Under the pieces are notes generated by a model. That model was given only the letters and a program-made list of their open reading frames with translations, was not told the DNA's origin and did no database searches. Both the position numbers and the translations under genes were made by a program. From DASSBG01 sp965651365 (GTDB lineage: Bacteria; Pseudomonadota; Gammaproteobacteria; Xanthomonadales; Rhodanobacteraceae), in the NCBI GenBank assembly GCA_965651365.1, contig CBFGSA010000109.1:1-9472 (forward strand): a stretch of DNA of 9,472 bases, in the 5' to 3' direction. Below are positions 6,316 to 9,472 of this stretch, one piece after another (the stretch's first letter is position 1; every line of letters starts with the position of its first letter).

Positions 6316-9300
6316 GCGTCGGCGTCGTCATTGCCGCCGGGCTGGTGTGGCTGGGCTTGCTGTTTGCGGTCGCGGTCTATGGCGAGCGCCATCCGGACGT
6401 GCTCAAGCGGCGCTGGGCGATGGTGTACGCGCTGTCGCTGGCGATTCACTGCACCTCGTGGACCTTCTACGGCACCGTGACCCAGGCCAGCCGCTCCGGC
6501 TGGTGGCTGCCGCCGACCTTTATCGGTGCGATCGCCCTGTACGCGCTGGGCGCCGGCCTGATGGTGCGGCTGGTCAAGCTGGCGCGCGAGCACAATGCCT
6601 CCTCGCTGGCCGACCTGATCGCGGCGCGGCTGGGGCGGCATTCGGGTCTGGCGGCGCTGGCCACGGCGGTCATGCTGCTGGCGATCATTCCCTACATCGC
6701 CCTGCAGTTGAAGGCGGTGGCCATGAGCTACGGCATCGTCGTGCACGGCCATGCCCCGGGCACGCCGGCCTGGCAGGACAGCGCGCTGTACGTGGCCCTG
6801 GTGATGGCCCTGTTCGCAATGATGTTCGGCACCCGCCGCGCCTCGACCGTGGTGCACAACCGCGGCCTGGTGCTGGCGGTGGCGTTCGAGTCGCTGTTCA
6901 AGCTGCTGGCGATGCTGGCCCTGGGCGCGATGCTGCTTTTGCCCTGGCAGGGCATGGCGGCGGTACCGGCCACGGCGCCGCCGCCCGACACCGGCGGCTT
7001 CCCCAGCCTGATCCTGCTCGGCGCGCTGGCCATGTTTGCGATGCCGCACCAGTTCCATATTGCCGTCACCGAATGCCGCGACGACGGACATGTGCGCACC
7101 GGGCGCTGGGTATTCCCGCTGTTCCTGGTGCTGATCGCCCTGCCGATCCTGCCCTTGGCGCGGCTCGGTGATGCGCTGCTGGGGCCGGCCGGGGTGTCCT
7201 CGGACCTGTACGTGCTGGCGCTGCCGCTGGCCGAAGGTCACCACGGACTGGCGCTGCTGGCCTTTCTCGGCGGCCTCAGTGCCGCCACCAGCATGGTGGT
7301 GGTGGCGACTTTGGCGCTGAGCCTGATGGTGGCGAATCATTTCATCGCGCCGTTGCGTGTGCGTGCCGGCTGGGGCCGCTCGGAGAGCCGCGACCTGCGT
7401 GGCGCGCTGCTGATGCAGCGGCGCGTGGTGATCGTGCTGATCGTGCTGCTGGCCTGGGGCTACAGTCGCGTGCTGGCCGGCAACGACGCGCTGGCGGATA
7501 TCGGTGCAATCTCGTTTTCCGCTCTGGCGGGCCTCGCGATTCCGACCCTGGCTGCGGTATGGCGCCCGCAGCTCAGCGCCCGTGCGGTGGGTGCGGGCCT
7601 TCTGGCTGGCACGCTGGTGTGGATGTATGTGCTGTCGCCGGCGCTGTTCGTGCCGCAACCGGCATGGGTCACCCAGGGACCGTTCGGCTGGCAATGGCTG
7701 GCGCCGGATCATCTGTTCGGACTGCAGCACTGGAGCCGGCTGGCGCGCGCCGTGGGACTTAATCTGGCAGTCAATGCCGTGGTCGTGCTGCTGGTGGCGC
7801 AAAGCCGCTGGGGCCGGGCACGAGATGGCCGACCGCTGGGCCAGGTCGAAACGTCTGAATTGCGTGCGCTGGCGGCACGCTTTCTGTCGCCGGAACAGGT
7901 GCAAGCGCTGTTCGACGGCATCACGGCTCAACGTGCCGAGTCGCGCCTGTTGGCCGCAGTCGAGCATGATCTGGCCGCGGTGATCGGCGCGTCATCGGCG
8001 CACCTGCTGCTGGATGTGATGCGCGAGCGACGGTCGGAGGATCTGGACCAGGTGGCGGCGATTGTCGGCCAGGCCTCGCAGGATCTGCGCTTCAACCAGC
8101 GCGTGCTGGAAGCGGCACTGGACAACATGAGCCAGGGGATATGCGTGGTCGATGCCGAGCTGCGCGTGGTGGCCTGGAACCCGACTTACGCCGAACTTTT
8201 CCATTACCCGCCCGGCTTGCTGCGGATCGGTCGACCCGTGGCCGAGCTGATGCGTCACAACATCGAGGCCGGCCTGATCGGTCCGGCCGAACCCAGGCGA
8301 GCAACCGAGCGGCGAGTCACGCACATGCGCCGTGGCACGCCGCATCATTCCGAACGCAGGCTGGCCGACGGCACGGTGATCGAGATTCGCGGCAATCCGA
8401 TGCCGGGTGGCGGCTACGTGGCCACCTTCACCGACGTGACCTCGTTCCGCCAGGCCGAGGCCGAGTTGAAACGCAGCAACGAGACGCTGGAGCAGCGCGT
8501 CATCGAGCGCACCGGCGAGCTGGCCCGGGCCAGCGAAGCGGCCCAGCGCGCCAACGAGGCCAAAGGTCACTTTCTGGCTGCCGTGAGCCATGATTTGATG
8601 CAACCGCTGCACGCAGCGCAGCTTTTTTCGCAGGCGCTGCGCGAGCAACTGGCCGGTCAGGATGGCCTGTCCGGCACGGCGCGGCATCTGGACGACTCGC
8701 TGGCCGTCACCGAAGGCCTGCTGGCCGGGCTGCTGGACATTGCCCGGCTGGAAGGCGAGCAACTGGAGTGCCGCCCGCGCGAGGTCCCGGTCGCGGAGGT
8801 GCTGGACCCGCTGGCGGCGGAATTCGCGGCACTGGCGCGCCAGCAGGGCACGAGTCTGCGGATGGTGAAAAGCAGTGCGCGTATCCACTCCGACCCGCAG
8901 TTGCTGCGTCGCATCGTGCAGAACTTTCTGGCCAATGCGCTGCGCCATGCCGGTGGCGGCCGCGTGTTGCTGGGGTGCCGTCGGCATGGCTGCAGCTTGC
9001 GCATCGAAGTGTGGGACACCGGGCCGGGCATTGCCGAGTCCGAGCGCGAGCTGATTTTCGAGCAGTTCCGGCGTGGCCACGAGGCCAGCGGCCAGGGTCT
9101 CGGCCTGGGCCTGTCCATCGCCGAGCGCATGGCCAAGCTGCTGGGCCACCGTCTGTCGCTGCGCTCGTGGCCCGGCCAGGGCAGCGTGTTCGCGGTCGAT
9201 GTCCCCTTGTTGGAGCCGGGAGCATCCTCGACACCGTATGCCCCGGCGGCAGCGGCTGACGCCGGCGGTCGGGCACTGCTGGTCGACAATGACCCGTTGG

Positions 9301-9472
9301 CGCTCGAGGCTCTGGCCAGCGTCTTGCACAATTGGCAGTGGCAAACCCACGCCATCGCCGATCCTGCCGAAATCGATACGTTGCCGTGGCGCCCCGATGT
9401 GCTGCTGCTCGACTACCACCTCGATCATGGCGCCACCGGTCTGGATGTGCTGCAGCGCCTGCGCGGCGAGCA
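6309..9472 (+). CDS. Hybrid sensor histidine kinase with sodium:solute-symporter domain (CrbS/MxtR-like), 3' end outside window
   Basis: A membrane sensor kinase, open through 1054 codons to the window edge; relatives run to roughly 1100-1200 residues. ATG 6309 is the only sensible start, because an in-frame TGA sits at 6300-6302. Residues 1-497 form a many-helix sodium:solute-symporter domain, including HCTSWTFYG and IPYIALQLKA. A STAC-like helical linker (about 525-590), a PAS domain (about 601-715, with NMSQGI and VVAWNPTYAELF) and a coiled coil (717-755) follow. The phosphoacceptor motif is SHDLMQPL with His761. The ATPase domain has N872FLAN876, DTGPG (903-907) and GQGLGLGLS (928-936). 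The receiver domain begins near 988, with acidic Asp993 and Asp995 and phosphoacceptor Asp1035, and is cut off by the window end. In the CrbS and MxtR systems such kinases work with a LuxR-type regulator and control acetate or short-chain carboxylate use. The signal here is unknown; gene context suggests hydroxybutyrate or a product of it. Confidence 0.95.
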   Translation, partial: MLSVGVVIAAGLVWLGLLFAVAVYGERHPDVLKRRWAMVYALSLAIHCTSWTFYGTVTQASRSGWWLPPTFIGAIALYALGAGLMVRLVKLAREHNASSLADLIAARLGRHSGLAALATAVMLLAIIPYIALQLKAVAMSYGIVVHGHAPGTPAWQDSALYVALVMALFAMMFGTRRASTVVHNRGLVLAVAFESLFKLLAMLALGAMLLLPWQGMAAVPATAPPPDTGGFPSLILLGALAMFAMPHQFHIAVTECRDDGHVRTGRWVFPLFLVLIALPILPLARLGDALLGPAGVSSDLYVLALPLAEGHHGLALLAFLGGLSAATSMVVVATLALSLMVANHFIAPLRVRAGWGRSESRDLRGALLMQRRVVIVLIVLLAWGYSRVLAGNDALADIGAISFSALAGLAIPTLAAVWRPQLSARAVGAGLLAGTLVWMYVLSPALFVPQPAWVTQGPFGWQWLAPDHLFGLQHWSRLARAVGLNLAVNAVVVLLVAQSRWGRARDGRPLGQVETSELRALAARFLSPEQVQALFDGITAQRAESRLLAAVEHDLAAVIGASSAHLLLDVMRERRSEDLDQVAAIVGQASQDLRFNQRVLEAALDNMSQGICVVDAELRVVAWNPTYAELFHYPPGLLRIGRPVAELMRHNIEAGLIGPAEPRRATERRVTHMRRGTPHHSERRLADGTVIEIRGNPMPGGGYVATFTDVTSFRQAEAELKRSNETLEQRVIERTGELARASEAAQRANEAKGHFLAAVSHDLMQPLHAAQLFSQALREQLAGQDGLSGTARHLDDSLAVTEGLLAGLLDIARLEGEQLECRPREVPVAEVLDPLAAEFAALARQQGTSLRMVKSSARIHSDPQLLRRIVQNFLANALRHAGGGRVLLGCRRHGCSLRIEVWDTGPGIAESERELIFEQFRRGHEASGQGLGLGLSIAERMAKLLGHRLSLRSWPGQGSVFAVDVPLLEPGASSTPYAPAAAADAGGRALLVDNDPLALEALASVLHNWQWQTHAIADPAEIDTLPWRPDVLLLDYHLDHGATGLDVLQRLRGE

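Noticed and set aside
6105..7967. Long open frame on the minus strand (620 codons)
   Set aside because: It is antisense to the symporter domain and the repeat region; its composition is dominated by Gln, Arg and His and no motif is recognisable.
7992..9428. Long open frame on the minus strand (478 codons)
   Set aside because: It lies wholly antisense to the kinase gene, whose domains and motifs are clear. Its translation is rich in Gln, Arg, Ala and His without any domain pattern, as expected from the mirror of GC-biased codons.

Overview
The window looks like chromosomal DNA from a high-GC gammaproteobacterium, most likely of the Xanthomonadaceae/Rhodanobacteraceae. This rests on strong GC bias at third codon positions, several families of short intergenic repeats typical of that group (heptamer runs such as GGGAATC, and palindromic elements containing CCCGGGATCC), and the gene types. 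The family assignment is inference; no rRNA, tRNA or other taxonomic marker is present.

Layout: a heptamer array and a dispersed repeat (1-98), then a small two-helix membrane protein of unknown function (136-588, +). Convergent to it is a GntP-family permease (665-2068, -). A 291-bp divergent region (2069-2359) holds an inverted repeat pair and the two translation starts. A TonB-dependent outer-membrane receptor follows (2360-4678, +), then a repeat-filled gap (4679-4871). Next is a poly(3-hydroxybutyrate) (PHB) depolymerase-family esterase with a lipoprotein signal (4872-5903, +). A 405-bp gap carries a large inverted repeat (6012-6152). The last gene is a very large hybrid sensor kinase (6309 to beyond the window end, +): a sodium:solute-symporter domain fused to linker, PAS, histidine kinase and receiver domains. 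It is open at the right edge; 1054 codons are visible without a stop.

How they may work together: the depolymerase has the catalytic order Ser-Asp-His-oxyanion His of type II PHB depolymerases. The permease belongs to the GntP branch often annotated as D-beta-hydroxybutyrate permease. The TonB receptor could bring oligomers or another large ligand across the outer membrane. The kinase resembles the CrbS/MxtR group, which responds to short-chain carboxylates such as acetate. A coherent reading is a locus for sensing, importing and hydrolysing 3-hydroxybutyrate oligomers (receptor, periplasm-facing lipoprotein esterase, inner-membrane permease, sensor). The family calls are well supported; the shared substrate is a hypothesis. 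No dehydrogenase or response-regulator gene is visible, and none of the usual mobile genes, CRISPR arrays or RNA genes were seen.
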